Source: Sisyra terminalis
Lineage: Eukaryota > Arthropoda > Insecta > Neuroptera > Sisyridae
DNA: 64,000 nt
Direction of reading: 5' to 3'
Assembly: GCA_958496175.1 (NCBI GenBank)
Contig: OY292275.1
Coordinates: 55,567,701-55,631,700 of the forward strand
This document shows, one piece after another, positions 47,331-59,951 of the stretch (positions are counted from its first letter, which is position 1; every line of letters begins with the position of its first letter). The position numbers and the translations under genes are program-made. The notes beneath the pieces are model-generated. The model did not search any database, had not been told where the DNA came from, and saw only the letters and a list, made by a program, of their open reading frames with translations.

Positions 47331-47820
47331 TATTGTTGTCCAACGGTTGGCTAATGTTTGAAAAAAACGATGAGTAATATTTTTTTATGATCCATAACAT
47401 TATTTCTTGTATTGACCATTCCAGGACATCAGTTAAGGAACGTAGAATTCTTTGCAGATGAAGTCTTTCAAAAAACAAACTTAATTGATATTTATATATA
47501 ATACACTTGGATAAATATTGGAAATATTTTCGATAGCAACTTTACGTTTCGACCTTATGAAACAAAAAGGGCATACAGTTCGACTTTGTATTCCTTCAGG
47601 AATTTGTCCAACTATTTTAATATAAATTGCAGAATAAATAACAAGTAAATAAGGCATTCCAATCATAAAATTGCCTTCTGTGCACTTTTGAAATACTTCA
47701 TGAGCCGATAATTGACAATTTAATATCTATAGGTTCAGAAACGACCTTATTATTCGGTATCTGGTTCCCCTAATAAAATATGGGTTAGGAAATTATAAAG
47801 AAATATTATGTACATGTCGT
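47331..47820. other. unassigned DNA
   Basis: The frame at 47481-47666 shows no domain. Nothing else recognised. Confidence 0.4.
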
Positions 47821-47885
47821 TTTAACAACATTATTATTCGTTGATTAAAAAATGAAAGAAAAAATCTATTTTTTTTTTTTTTCAG

Positions 47886-47927
47886 GTACGTTGTCAAACT
47901 TGAATCAGAGATCTATAGCTGTTAACT
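47886..47927 (+). CDS. candidate 42-nt exon B
   Basis: Polypyrimidine tract plus CAG (to 47885), exactly 42 nt, then GTAAGT (47928-47933). In the frame of exon A it reads YVVKLESEIYSC and then TAA (47923-47925), just before the donor. The codons for V and L use different third bases from exon A but give the same residues. Similarity to exon A extends about 30 nt upstream (AAAAAATGAAAGA..., TCTA, T-run) and some 15 nt downstream, consistent with duplication of an exon plus its splice signals. The stop would make this either a terminal exon or a dead copy. The host gene is unidentified. Confidence 0.4.
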
Positions 47928-47933
47928 GTAAGT

Positions 47934-49895
47934 AAGAAATTGAAATTATTTGAGAGCAAAAAAATATTATTTTCTTCTACGGTTTTATTTATCTTAATCT
48001 TGAAGGTATTTTCATTTTAAAAACATTTTTTTTTAATGTAAGCTTTAATCCTATCGACGGTCAGAATTCCGTTACACGTTATACAAAAAACGCTTATGTA
48101 CTATGTAACCGAAAAGCTTGAGCTTTTTGAGTAGAAATGACCAGAAAACAAAAACAAAAGCCAAAGTATTTTTTTTTCTTCTTTAAATCAACATATATAT
48201 ACTAAACTATTATAGCTAGTAACCAAAAAAGAAATCTTAGGGCCAATTCCTTCTTTTTTTGGAAAGTTGAAAATCATTACAGCCAATTTCACTATTGACA
48301 TGCGAAATTGGCTAATTTTTAGCTAGGAAATCCTCAAGGTTTATAAATTACACAAGTTGTCCCATTAGAAAAAAAAATATTATGCCATACGAAGAGTTTT
48401 GAAATTTGAATCAGTCTGAAGATATGTACGAATTTCTTCTGGATATGTCACGTAGCGCATGAGGCCTGTGTATTTTATAACCCTGGGAAGTCCTTACGTC
48501 TTATACTGTACTGATTTTTCCTTGAATCTTGTCTTACAATTTGCATTGTTTGGTACTTATTCTATACGCATTATGTTTAAACCCAATCTTCAATATTTCT
48601 ACATAAGTTTCACTAAATTTTATTGCCAAATGTTTAAATCCTAATGTTACTAAATATTTGAGTAGTTAGTGATAGAAATAAACATAGCTCGTAGTTGATT
48701 TTTTCAAAAATTAAGACTATTTCATTGGTAGAATTATGTGCTTTTAGATTAGATGCATCTCAATCTGATAAGCTTTAATATTTGTTACATTTTTTGGAAT
48801 TATTTTTTTTAACATTGGCATTTTACAAATCTTGCAATATGCCATAAACAAATGTAAGCATAGATTCAAAGTTTAGAAGATACTTGTGATTTTGTCGAAA
48901 AATTTTTCGAGGACTAAAGTTAATATTTTGACTAATAATTAATTTATAATAGAAAAAATATATTAGAGTTTTATTATTTTTATTGGCACAAAGCCTGATT
49001 TAAAAATAAGGGAGGAAGCATTCACCTTTACATAGTTGGTGACCATTTAAATTTTACTTTATCAATAGACACTTGAAATAAAAATAATTAATTAGATTTA
49101 TAAATGCATTGAAGAAATAATCCAGAGTAAAGGAAACCTTGAAAAAATGTATTAAAAGGGCTCGAAGATTCTATGTCTGCTTGTTGGAGATTTTTTCAAA
49201 AAAGTTATTGAAATTTAACCTGTTAAATAATCGCTGATTTAAGTGTTATAAATGCCAAAAGATTGTAAATGAAATTGTGGTTTTCACATTATATAAAGTT
49301 GACCATTTATTAAGAATTATTCGGAAATTTACTCAAAATTTTTAAGAATAAAAAAATTTAATTAATTACTGTTCCATGGTAGAAGAATCCTTAAAGAAAG
49401 TTTTCTCAAAGCTTCTAATTCGGAAAAGGGAAACAATGAAAGTGCCCTTAGATCTATTAATAGAAAATTAAAAGGAAACACTATCAAGGTAATCGTTGAT
49501 CTAAGTAAATGCAAGAAAAGTGGAGGGTTGTCATGACTCCCACATCTTATTTAATTATTCATCTTTCTCCATCCTTACGGAGATAATCGGATCCCTTTTT
49601 AGAAATTAAGTTGACAGATTGTGCGCAGACTAATTAGAATTAGAAATTTTCTAGAATTCTTATTATATATTCAAAATATTGAATAATAAGTTTGCATCTT
49701 GAATTTTGATGCCATTTTTGTAACAATGTTAGTCCTCTTTTGTCGTTTAATTTAGAGTTGTCTCAATTGAAAATTTAGCTTTATATTATGTTTGTACCAC
49801 CAATCATTTTGGAAAGTTGAGTCAACACTCAAATCTCCTGATTCCGCCACTTTTGGAGCACCAAAATGAAAGACGGCTAAAAAGAAAAGTGCCTA
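47934..49895. other. unassigned A+T-rich DNA
   Basis: Nothing recognised. Confidence 0.4.
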
Positions 49896-50620
49896 GTTAT
49901 CAAGTAGAGGCATAGGGAGATTCCAAAATTTTAGTGGATCTTTAAAGCGGATTGTATATCGTGACAAAATTTGAGCGAAATCGATGTATAAAGTTTTGAG
50001 TTTTCGAAAACTGCATAAACCAACAGAACAAATTTGTACATGTAAATAAAATATAGATTATTCATTGTTTATTTAAATCAGAGGTTGTCAAAGGTAGCCA
50101 ACCCGCGGACCACAAAAGGCACCTTTGACAATATTTTCGACCCGCGATATGCATCAGGCATTCATAAAATGTATACCTTTTATAATGACCAAATTGGTGA
50201 AAACCGAAATATTAAAATTATAACAGTGTATCTAAATTTATTATGGAGAATTTAAGATATAACTTCAAAAGAGGCTCCCGGAGTTATGATGCATTTCCGA
50301 AATGACCCGCAATATCATATGTACATATATGTTTCATGTATGCTGATTTTTCGATATCGTTAAAAACTTCTATCAAATCATTAAAGCTGTCTTTAAATTG
50401 GAACCATAAGTAAAATCAGAATAAAATATTGGTAAAAATATTTAGATTAGACTTGTCTGTGACCTTCATTATACTTTTTTTGGGGGGAAACACAAACATG
50501 CATCTGAAACCATAACATTATCGAAATCGATTAATATGTTCTTCAATCATACGGTAGAATTCAGGTAGACAAATATTAAAGTACAATTTTTTTGACCTTT
50601 GCTCCATAATGACAATTATT
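49896..50620 (-). mobile_element. internal fragment of the 26906-29039 Helitron family
   Basis: Its reverse complement follows 27900-28740 in order: 'TTTCGAAAACTCAAAACTTT', 'AATAAACAATGAATAATCTA', 'GTGACCTT' region and 'TCTACCTGAATTCT'. A hAT-like segment with GGTAGCCAACCCGCGGACC lies in both. Helitron ends are not present. Confidence 0.6.
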
Positions 50621-50932
50621 GTGAGCAAAAAAAATCCTGTTTTTTTTTATATTTTACGCAAGAATTTTTAGTGCCAAGTTTTGTCAAACTCTTGAGACTT
50701 ATCTAGAAATGGTGCTGAGTATAAGTTGTTATTTTCTTGTGCATTACGAATTGTTCTTTTTTTCGATTCAGTGCACTTTTTTCAACGTGTTGCATTTTGC
50801 TGTAAAGCCAAGAGTGATAAGTTATAGCTGATCTAACTAATTATATTGATATCTCTGGTTTATAGTATTCTTCGTTAAGAATTGACCTTTATGTATTAAT
50901 TTTCCATTGCTCTGATACATCAATCGTTATAT
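50621..50932. other. unassigned DNA
   Basis: Nothing recognised beyond possible decayed Penelope coding sequence downstream of the RT fragment. Confidence 0.35.
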
Positions 50933-51199
50933 TTACGGCGTTAAATGCCGCTGAAATGCATAATATATTATTTTATTTTTGTAGGTACTGTTCATAATAT
51001 ATTTATTTTCAAAGTGATTCATGTAAATGTCGGCTAGTAGTCCTGATAAAGGGGAACTCATGGCCAAGCCTTCCTTTTGGTGATAAAATTTTTGATTGAA
51101 AGTGAAATAGTTTTGTTTTAAGATGGTAGTTAATAAATTCATTTTGTCTTTGATTACCATATAATTATATATTTTGGATGTTATTAGGTAATATTCCAC
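50933..51199 (-). pseudogene. Penelope-like element reverse-transcriptase fragment
   Basis: The minus-strand frame contains FTFNQKFYHQKEGLAMSSPL followed by SGLLADIYMNHFE, close to the Penelope RT signature Y-x-Q-x-x-G-x-x-M-G-S-P-L-S-P-x-x-A-x-(I/L)-(F/Y)-M-x-x-F-E, which precedes the catalytic Y-x-DD box. Here the frame ends shortly after, with YYAF at the place where Y-V-D-D is expected further on, so the catalytic aspartates and the GIY-YIG endonuclease are missing. This is the only Penelope coding piece in the window and supports calling the hammerhead-bearing inverted repeats Penelope-type. It is dead. Confidence 0.75.
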
Positions 51200-52459
51200 A
51201 ATTTTGATTGTTTCTTTAATGATTTTTTTTAAAAGTTTGTTGATACCAAAAAGGGTTTAAGTAGGGAATTTCTTTCCGAATCTTCCATTTTCCATCCCCA
51301 ATTGTTCCACAGTTGATACCATCTTGTTTCTACCAAAAGAAGAAATTTATAAATATAGAAAAAACATAGATAATATTTTATATAAAACTAACGTACAGTA
51401 TCAACCGCAATAATAATCCGTGCAGTCTACAATATTCTATTTGTGATTCACAGTTCATTTTTACAAATCCTCGGTGGTTTGAGTGCACCGTTTTGTAATC
51501 CCTCGACTATCGCTTGAAATAGTTGAACAATAAGCATTGGGTTTTCTGTTTTCTGTGCACGACCGAGTCCGTCTGTTCCATTCATTTCGTGTGCACCCCA
51601 TCCCCCACATCCACTCGTACTTGATTAAATTTTAATCATTGCAAAAATAACATTTATATCATCAGTGAAGTGTACAAACAACTATTTCTTTTTGTGTGGA
51701 AATAACAACTTTTTAATGGACTTTTACATGAACCGTCGATCGGATAAATTAGGAAATTTCCTAATCGGAGATAAAACGATTTTGTTGTAGTCAAGTTTTT
51801 AACGCTTTTTACTATTAAAAAACTTATTACACTCCCAGCGGATAGGTACCTACACTGTTTTCTACATCTTTCTGTAACTAATTTTTATGCACTTAGTTTG
51901 CAAAAGTGGGTAATTTCGTTGGATATAAATCTGAACATTCGTTGCACGTTAAATGTAAATAACTCGAACGAAACAACTTAATCAACGTTATAGTTTCGAG
52001 ACATAAGTGTTATGATGCCAAGTTTCGCTACCACGGCTATATGCTGCTTATAGGTCAAAAGTATGTCTACATGTGTATTAGAACTTTTAACATTTTCTAC
52101 TTGTTTTATATACAAACAAACCACCAACTTTTCCACCACTAAATCCACCTCACTGGTAACATTTTCCACATGAACCGACCACCTGGGTATAGCACATAAA
52201 ACTGCAAGGGCATAACTCTTTATCTTAACGATTCTTTACCGCCACGAATTCAATATTAATACGTATGTATGGCTGGGATAGACTTTATGGAAAGACTGAA
52301 AAATTTAAAATCCAATGGCTTAATAATTTTGTACTTGTGCGGTTGTATATTATATTTTTTTCTTGTCTAATCTGTCCAACGGATAAATGGTGCGACTTCA
52401 AAGAATATAATTCTTGGTACATGTTTGTACCACACTATACTGTACAACTAAATTCTTCA
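51200..52459. other. unassigned, partly unique-looking DNA
   Basis: 51420-51640 is less A+T-rich with no repeats. No domain or RNA gene recognised. Confidence 0.4.
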
Positions 52460-53841
52460 TCTATACTAATATATAAAATTCTTACGTCTGTCTGTACATT
52501 TCGATTTGAACCCAGTTTTAGGGTAAATATTTGTTTCAAGAGGCCCTTATTCCGAATTTAACATTTTTAAAATTTTTGTCTGTCTGTCTGTCTGTGTGTC
52601 CCGATTTAACTAAAGAACGGAACAACCGAATTTAATGAAATTTGGTATTAAGATACAACACAATTTCCCACAGACTATAGGCTACTTATCATTCCAAAAA
52701 AATAATAAAGGAAGGTATTCCCTAGGGATGAAACATAAATTTTTACTTTAGACAAATGAGTTATATATAATTGGAAAGGTAATTAAAAGTTAGAAAATAA
52801 TCTGTAAAAATATTTTTAGTTGAACTGATAAAAAGCACAGTAAATTCAATTTAAAGTTTAAAAAATTGCCTCTTTGAAATATAAATCTTTATATATCATA
52901 GACACATAATTGATGTTAATAGCGTGATCGCTTACGTATCGGTCATTCTGCTCCTCCTAATTATAAAGACGTGGGTTCGAATCTTACAGTTTTTTTTTAC
53001 AAAATTGTTGAAAATAGACGCTTAGAGTTGCTCAATATTGAAATATTAACAAAAAAAAAATTATAGTCGTAGTAATAATAATAACAGTAATAAAACTTTA
53101 AGTAAATACGTTTTTAAAACCGTGCATACATATAATCCTATATTTATATATCCCTCTGACTGATAAAATTTTAATATTCGATGTATTCCTTATAAGAAGT
53201 AGACATTTGATAAGAATTTTTTTTTTGAAAATTCCTACCTTAAATGAGTAAAAGGGGTGACTATGTTTGTATCGGGAAAATGTTAAGTTAATCAACAATT
53301 AAAATTTTGAATTTAATAAGTGTAATTAATAAATAAATATCTAATTAATTATAAGTTTCTATTTTTGTTATACCATTTTAATAACAACGTTTTAAATAAC
53401 GTTATTTCACTAAATTAGTGTGAAAGTTTATGTAGTACTAATTCTAACACAGCGATTTTTAATTTTTATATGTTTTTCAACAATCAAACTTTTTAAAATC
53501 TATTTTTTATCAACCAATGATTGTGACCTGGAGCAATTATTTATTCTGCTGAAAAACATTAAGGGAGCAATTTTTGGTCATATTTTTCATTATCAATCAA
53601 AATATAAAATCTTCCAAACTAACTTTTCTTCGGTATTTAGAATAATTAAAATATCAATTATAACAGTTTATTAAATGTGTATTTTTAAAGTTGACAAAAT
53701 AGTGTTTTTAAGTATGATTATGTTGTTCGTAAAAGAAATAAGAGAAATAATGATTTTCATAAACCACTACAAATAGCAAATTTAAAAAGAAAATATAATC
53801 TACACCTACGTTACGCAGACGAAGTCGCGGGGGTCAGCTAG
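52460..53841 (+). mobile_element. Helitron with tRNA-like module, short form
   Basis: It starts TCTATACTAATATATAAAAT after A and ends GCGGGGGTCAGCTAG before T. It is collinear with 33202-35312 but lacks about 690 bp between 'ATATCAATTAT' and 'CAGTTTATTAAATGTG'. Non-autonomous. Confidence 0.8.
52911..52990 (+). ncRNA. tRNA-like module inside Helitron
   Basis: TAGCGTGATCGCTTA and GTGGGTTCGAATC with the same spacing as at 33663-33741. A T-run follows. Confidence 0.4.
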
Positions 53842-54511
53842 TTTTACATAATATTAAACCATAAAAACCATATAAGAATGAATGAGCTTGCAAGCTGATA
53901 TTTTTCTATTTCTATGCAAAATTTTTAAATTTAGATAATGTAATTGAAATATTTGCAAAGCTTGTAAAATTTATTAGTTTCTTCATTGCAAATTTCAAAC
54001 TTTTGAGATGAACAAATCATAGTAAAAATTTGATAATTTACAACGATAAATATCGCAAACTTCCGTAACAATGAAGCTGTAAAACTGATATTTTATTTTA
54101 CTTTACAACTTTAATAATCGCATGGATCAATTTTCATAACTTATGGATATTGAAAAAGTTCTCTGTTATGATACTGTAAGATATTGGAAACCCATCGCTG
54201 AATTGGGTAAATATTTATTGGCGTTATATATAAAAAATGTAGGCTGTAGTAGTATCGAAGGTATGGCCACCGTTTAACATAAAACATGTTTGGCTTCAGA
54301 GATCGTTGTGTGGTTTTATCAATTTTTTATTTTCCTTTTATTTTAGATATACACAATTTAGGATTTGGCAAATTACATATTAAACTTTGCCGTTTTTTCA
54401 TAAGTGAGTCATAAAAAGTTTTTGTTGCCCAACAAAAACAGTTGGGGGAAAGTGACGATTTTGGAAAAGCTTTGCGCTTATATTTTATAAAAAAATTAAG
54501 TCAATAAATGT
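53842..54511. other. unassigned DNA
   Basis: Nothing recognised. Confidence 0.4.
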
Positions 54512-54520
54512 ATGCTTTAC

Positions 54521-55345
54521 TAGGGTGATTTTTTTTTTTTACTTTTGTTGACTGTTTTTGGTCCCATCGTGAAATTTTGTTGGAAATACCAAAAAAAAAA
54601 AAATCCCTGATAGTTTGAGCCCTTAATATTAATTTTAAGTCCTCGACCAAGACGTGTAAAGATTTCCCATTGAAAATACACGGAAACTCTGATTTTTTAT
54701 TTTTAAATTTCTATATCTCAGCGGCATTTCATGGGATCGCTTTTACCGAAGATGGTTTTTTCTCAGAATTAAACGCTCTACAAAAGTGCCCATTGCGACA
54801 AAGTCGTAACTCACACCGGTGAGGTAGTACGGGCCACTGAACCTGATTTTTCCATAAAATTCAAGGCTTAATATCTCGTTTAATATTGATCTTCACGATT
54901 TGGTCTACAAGAACTTTTTTGTAGGAAATCAAATTCTCTACAAGTTTTTCATTTATAATTTTTCCGTAGCTCTTGTTATTTACGAAATAAATGCAAAAAA
55001 AACGCGAATTTTATAGAAAAATCAGGTACAGTGGCTCGTACTACGTCACCGGTGTGAGTTACGACTTTGTCGCAATGAGCACTTTTGTAGAGCGTTTAAT
55101 TCTGAGACAAAACCATCTTCAGTAAAAGCGATCCCATGAAATGCCGCTGAGATATGGAAATTTAAAAATAAAAAATCAGAGTTTCCGTGTATTTTAAATG
55201 GGAAATCTTTACACGTCTTGGTCGAGGACTTAAAAGTAATATTAAGGGCTCAAACTTTCAGGGAATTTTTTGTTTTGGTATTTCCAACAAAATTTCACGA
55301 TGGGACCAAAAAAAGTCAAAAAAAGTAAAAAAAAAAATCACCCTA
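54521..55345. mobile_element. foldback element TAGGGTGA...TCACCCTA, copy 2
   Basis: An 825-bp inverted-repeat element related to 16234-16712, with a larger centre (54850-55030). It is flanked by the 9-bp direct repeat ATGCTTTAC (54512-54520, 55346-55354). Its arms are very similar to copy 1. Confidence 0.85.
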
Positions 55346-55354
55346 ATGCTTTAC

Positions 55355-56767
55355 GTAAACTAATAAATGAAATTCTTATTTCTGCCTATTAGTTTTAATT
55401 TTTGATCCAAAAGGTCAATATTTGTTTCGAGATTCAAGTTTATAATTTTTGAATTTTTATCTTAGATTCAAGGTTCCACTCACTATTGGGAAATGAACAC
55501 TTTGTGCTCTTTTATATTCAACTCGATCAAGTAGTAAACTATAACTAGACATATTAAAAGTCAAATACTTATTTTTTAATTGAAATGAATCTTATTTAAT
55601 TAAGTCATTGTATAAAAAAATCAGATAACTGTTTTACAAGTGATTATGGTAGTAAATGATATTGCCGTCCCCACTATAATCGTTCAAAGTTATTTCATCG
55701 GATTTCTATTTATTTCAATCTTTACCACATCTACTAACTGGTTAAAAAATTCAAAGCTTAAGTGATGTTCAAAATGTATTTTTTTTATATTTTCCTTGTT
55801 ACTCAATTGAGTTTTACTAATACGGCATTAAAAAGGGTCTAGCAGGAGCCACATGGCGAGTTGGCCCCCAAATAGGAACCTATGTCGAAACTTATGTTAT
55901 AATATGGGCTTGATATACAAACACATTTTATATACTTTTCGCGATCAAATTCCTCTTTGACCTTGAGATATGGGCAAAAATGTCCCCCCGCATGGCTATT
56001 TTTCAAAGTTATATATCTCAAAAACTAATTAAGCTAAAGAAGTGCAACCAACGCGAGGCTTTAGATTAATTTACAGAGTATATCATATATTTTTTTGAAA
56101 TTTTTAGAAAAAAAACTATACGAAAGAATTCAAAAAACAAATGAAATTATTTTTTTGTGTTCTCTGAAAATGACAATCACGAAAAAAATATATTTTATGC
56201 TTCTACATGAGCACTATAACTAATAAAAATTGCGTGAAAAAATAATTGGTACTTATAACATCTTGAAAAAAAAATGTGATTTACGCCTTATAGTATAACT
56301 TGATTTTATTTATTTTTTTCGAAGTGTTGCACCAACTTTTTTTTCACAAAACTTCAATAAAAAATAGGTCACATATAGGAACAAAACATACAATTGTAAG
56401 TCTAAAGAAATATTTAAAAAAAATATTAGTTTTTTGTTTTTCTAAATTTACTCTAAATATAATTACTCTCAAGAGTCAAAATAATTATCCCAAAAGAAAA
56501 GAAATACCAACTAATGTTCAATTTTTATTAAAATAATAATAAAAAAATTATCGTCACCATTATAATTTATACTGCACTTATAAGTGCAGTATACAAGCCA
56601 TGATTAGTATCGTTGCCTTTTAAAAATGTTTCAATTACCACGATTTTAACTAATTTTTTAAACAATTTTAATGTAAATAAATTTTAATATATTAAAAAAT
56701 AATAATTTAAAAAAATTTGTAATTTATGTATGCGATAAAGAAAAAATTTCGATGTTATTATGATGTA
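55355..56767. other. unassigned DNA with a 20-nt palindrome
   Basis: ACTGCACTTATAAGTGCAGT (56571-56590) is perfectly self-complementary. 55840-56060 is less A+T-rich with no homology recognised. No gene. Confidence 0.4.
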
Positions 56768-56927
56768 CTACTCTGTTCAAAAAGTTCCCGGAATAACCCC
56801 CGTTTGGCGCTCCCATTATTTTGATCTTTGATGGGGATTACTTTGAAGGGGACAATAAAGATTAAGATGAATAAACTGGTATTTTTAATTTTCTAGGCAT
56901 ATTCCGGGAACTTTTTGATCAAGGTAG
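56768..56927. mobile_element. mariner MITE / deletion derivative
   Basis: TA target sites flank 160 bp with inverted termini CTACTCTGTTCAAAAAGTTC and, complemented, CTACCTTGATCAAAAAGTTC. The inside reads LIFDGDYFEGDN, resembling the end of mariner-type transposases, so it is a deletion derivative that kept the extreme C-terminus. Confidence 0.8.
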
Positions 56928-56951
56928 TATATTGTGTACTTCATATTAAGA

Positions 56952-56991
56952 AGCCTGATGAAGGTCTAATAAAAGACCGAAACGTGTCGCT
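56952..56991 (+). ncRNA. hammerhead-ribozyme-like motif 8
   Basis: AGC, CTGATGA (56955-56961), extra A, GGTCT-AATAAA-AGACC (stem II), GAAA (56979-56982), C-GU-G-U-C, GCT. AGC pairs with GCT (stem I, 3 bp), and A-C / G-U form a 2-bp stem III with a GU loop. The cleavage triplet is the canonical GUC (56986-56988). It lies 25 bp right of the mariner MITE; no partner in inverted orientation was found. Confidence 0.55.
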
Positions 56992-59107
56992 AAATTAATA
57001 ATTAGTACATGGATCTACATCCTTTCATGTCCATTATCCTATTAAAAATAAATAAAATTATGTAAATTATGGACACAACCAGTTTATCGATAAAAAAGGA
57101 TAATTTTCCCTTATAATTTGTGGATGAAGTGGTATTTAAGAGAAATAATGTTTTGATAGATTAAATAAATTTGTTCTTTAAAGAAGTATACCACATTTAA
57201 AGAAAACTATCTCTTGTATTTTTCTTTGTGAAAAACCTGAACATTTTTATTGTGATATCGTGCAAATGGTTATTAATTCCGCATTGGAATCGGGTAGGAT
57301 TGAGGCTGCAGCTTTAGTAGTCATTATCTCTGTTCAATAATCATGCGTTTTATTAGCAAAGCTCTACGAAAGCTTTGTCCCGAGTCGCCCCATTCCCCGG
57401 CGCTCTAATCTGAACGCATTCGTGCATTCACTATAACATCTAAGTTCACTCTGCTGATTTCATTCCGGGATTGTTCCTGGCAAGTATTCTGAAACGCTCG
57501 TTGCGTTCCATCCAGCTTTCATTCAGCTGTGCATCGAATGCAATAGCTTACCTACCACCCCCACCGAAAAGCTCACTTTTACAATTTATTTTGACCAAAA
57601 CAATTTCAATCGAGATCGAGAGACAATTCAATTACTCAATAGATCCCATGTTGTAATTGAATTGATTTTTTTTTCCGTCTTCTTAGTCGTTTTCATATGG
57701 AATCGTAAATTTGAGGTTTGAAGTTTAATATAAATTATCTTAAACTAATTTAATATCCGCACTATTATTCAACGGCGAAATTTATTCGAGAATTCCAAAC
57801 GGTTTTTTATTATCCCATTCCAGCTTCGCCGTTTTCCCACAAACACTTAAAGAGGTCGCCTCCCTCATACATCAGCAGATTGTTAGCGGAGTAATAAAAA
57901 CTTTTGCTGATGTCCAAATGATATAGCCGAGCCCAGCTCCACAAACGGACATTTTATTCGCCAACCAACCCACCAGGCAAAATGTGCGTAAAGCTCAATA
58001 GGCCCGGTTTACAAGCTTTCATTTGCACCGTACTCAACAATACAATTAACACGATGTGGCTATCTTTTGCACCGAAAACTATTCATGTTAAATAATCTGT
58101 TTGGTTTCCGCTTAATTTATATAAGTTTTTCTTTTTGGGTGATCGATTTTTATTGAGTAAGAAATTTGGTGGCAGCAAGTGTAGTTAATTATGGATAAAG
58201 TTGCATACGTGGTAATAAGGCCTCTGTAATATTTTAATCGTGGGGAACGGGAATTTGGCAGGATGGCGATCGAACAAGCAGTCCAGTCATGGGATCGCCG
58301 ACTGAAACGGCTCTAAAGTATTATGTTTTTCCGGATTTTACTGGGTGGATACAAAACTAACTATACCCTTGATCGAAGAATTATAGGCATACCCGCCCAT
58401 TTGTTAAAATATCTTTCCACTCATGAAAAATGTATGCTCTTTTATATGTAAGTGAAAAGGCTCAAATTAACTTCTTATTCATTCTGAAAAACGAAACGTT
58501 TTAGAAAAAATAATCTTCATATGTGTGCCAACTGCCACCGTAACAAATATATGTACATTAAGAGAAGATTTTAGAAAATGGAATAATTTGCTCTTTGTTT
58601 CATTATGTACTATATATATATATATAGAGTTGATGTGCATTTTGGTGTTAATCACTGTAGGGTATCGCAAAACAAATCCATGCAAGTGCATAAATCAAAA
58701 GCTTTGTCATTGCGAGACAAGTGTTGTGATTAATAAATGACATTGCAATTTATCTCGTGAAGTCAAAGTCAGTTACGGGAAAGGTTTCATTATATTTACC
58801 TTCTAATTATCATAAAATTTATTCATATTGTAATTAAAGAGACGGAGTCTTGCCACAAAATTGTATTTCTCGGAGAATTGTAGAGACTAAAATATGAATT
58901 ATCAATTTTTCGTCATTAAAATGTAAAAAAAAAACCATAACTGAGCTTTTGTATTCTGAAGCTTTGATGTTATTCTTTTATGTAAATTCTTCATTTCTTA
59001 GTAATTATAATTTTTTTTATATTCATTTAAAAATATAAACACAAATTTCAAAAAATTGGATCGTTTTGGTAAAATGAATGCTGTTTGGCACTGACTGGTA
59101 ATATTGG
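56992..59107. other. unassigned, largely unique-looking DNA
   Basis: 57240-58330 has mixed composition and no repeats; a short (TA)n lies at 58612-58625. No domain recognised. Candidate for conserved non-coding or host sequence. Confidence 0.4.
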
Positions 59108-59115
59108 ATGTACAC

Positions 59116-59951
59116 TAGCGTGTTTTTTTTTTGCGACTATCATATTTTTTTTTGCTCCCATGCCGAAATTTTGTTGGAAATACTTCAAAATAAATTCTCT
59201 GAAAGTTTGAGCTCTTAATATTAATATTAAGTACTCGCTCACAGCGTGTGAATATTTTCCATTTAAAATACACGTAAACTTTGATTTTGTTTTTTAAATT
59301 TTTATAGTTTAGCGGCATTTTATGGTATCGCCTCGCTCAAAGTTGGGATTTTTTTACAGTTGTATGCTCTACAAAAGTGCCTATTTTTAATAATTTTTAA
59401 TAAGGAATAAAAAATCAATATTTTCTAAAATTTTACTCAATAATCCCCAAAATTTTATAGTAAGAGAAATTCAAGGCTCAATATCTCGAGAAATATCGAT
59501 CTTAGCAATTTGGTTTTCTGAAACTTTTTTGTAGGAAATTAAATTTCCTATAAATTTGCCATTTACATTTTTTCTGTAGGTCTTGTAATTCATGAGTAAC
59601 TGAGAGAAAAACGAGAAATCTATGAAAAATCAAGGCTTAGTGACCCGTACTACCTCGTCCGTGTAAATTACGATTTTGCCGCAATAGGCACTTTTGTAGA
59701 GCATACAATTGTAAAAAAATCCCAACTTTGAGCGAGGCGATACCATAAAATGTCGCTGAGCTATAAAAATTGAAAAAAAAAATCAAAGTTTACGTGTATT
59801 TTAAATGGAAAATATTCACACGCTGTGAGCGAGTACTTAATATTAATATTAAGAGCTCAAACTTTCAGGGAATTTTTTTTGAAGTATTTCCAACAAAATT
59901 TCGGCATGGGAGCAAAAAAAAAATAATAGTCCCAGAAAAAAAAACACCCTA
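59116..59951. mobile_element. foldback element, diverged copy 3
   Basis: TAGCGTGTTTT...AAAACACCCTA, with arms homologous to copies 1 and 2 but clearly diverged (GCTCCCATGCCGAAATTTTG, CTCGCTCACAGCGTGTGAA). It is flanked by the 8-bp direct repeat ATGTACAC (59108-59115, 59952-59959). Confidence 0.8.
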
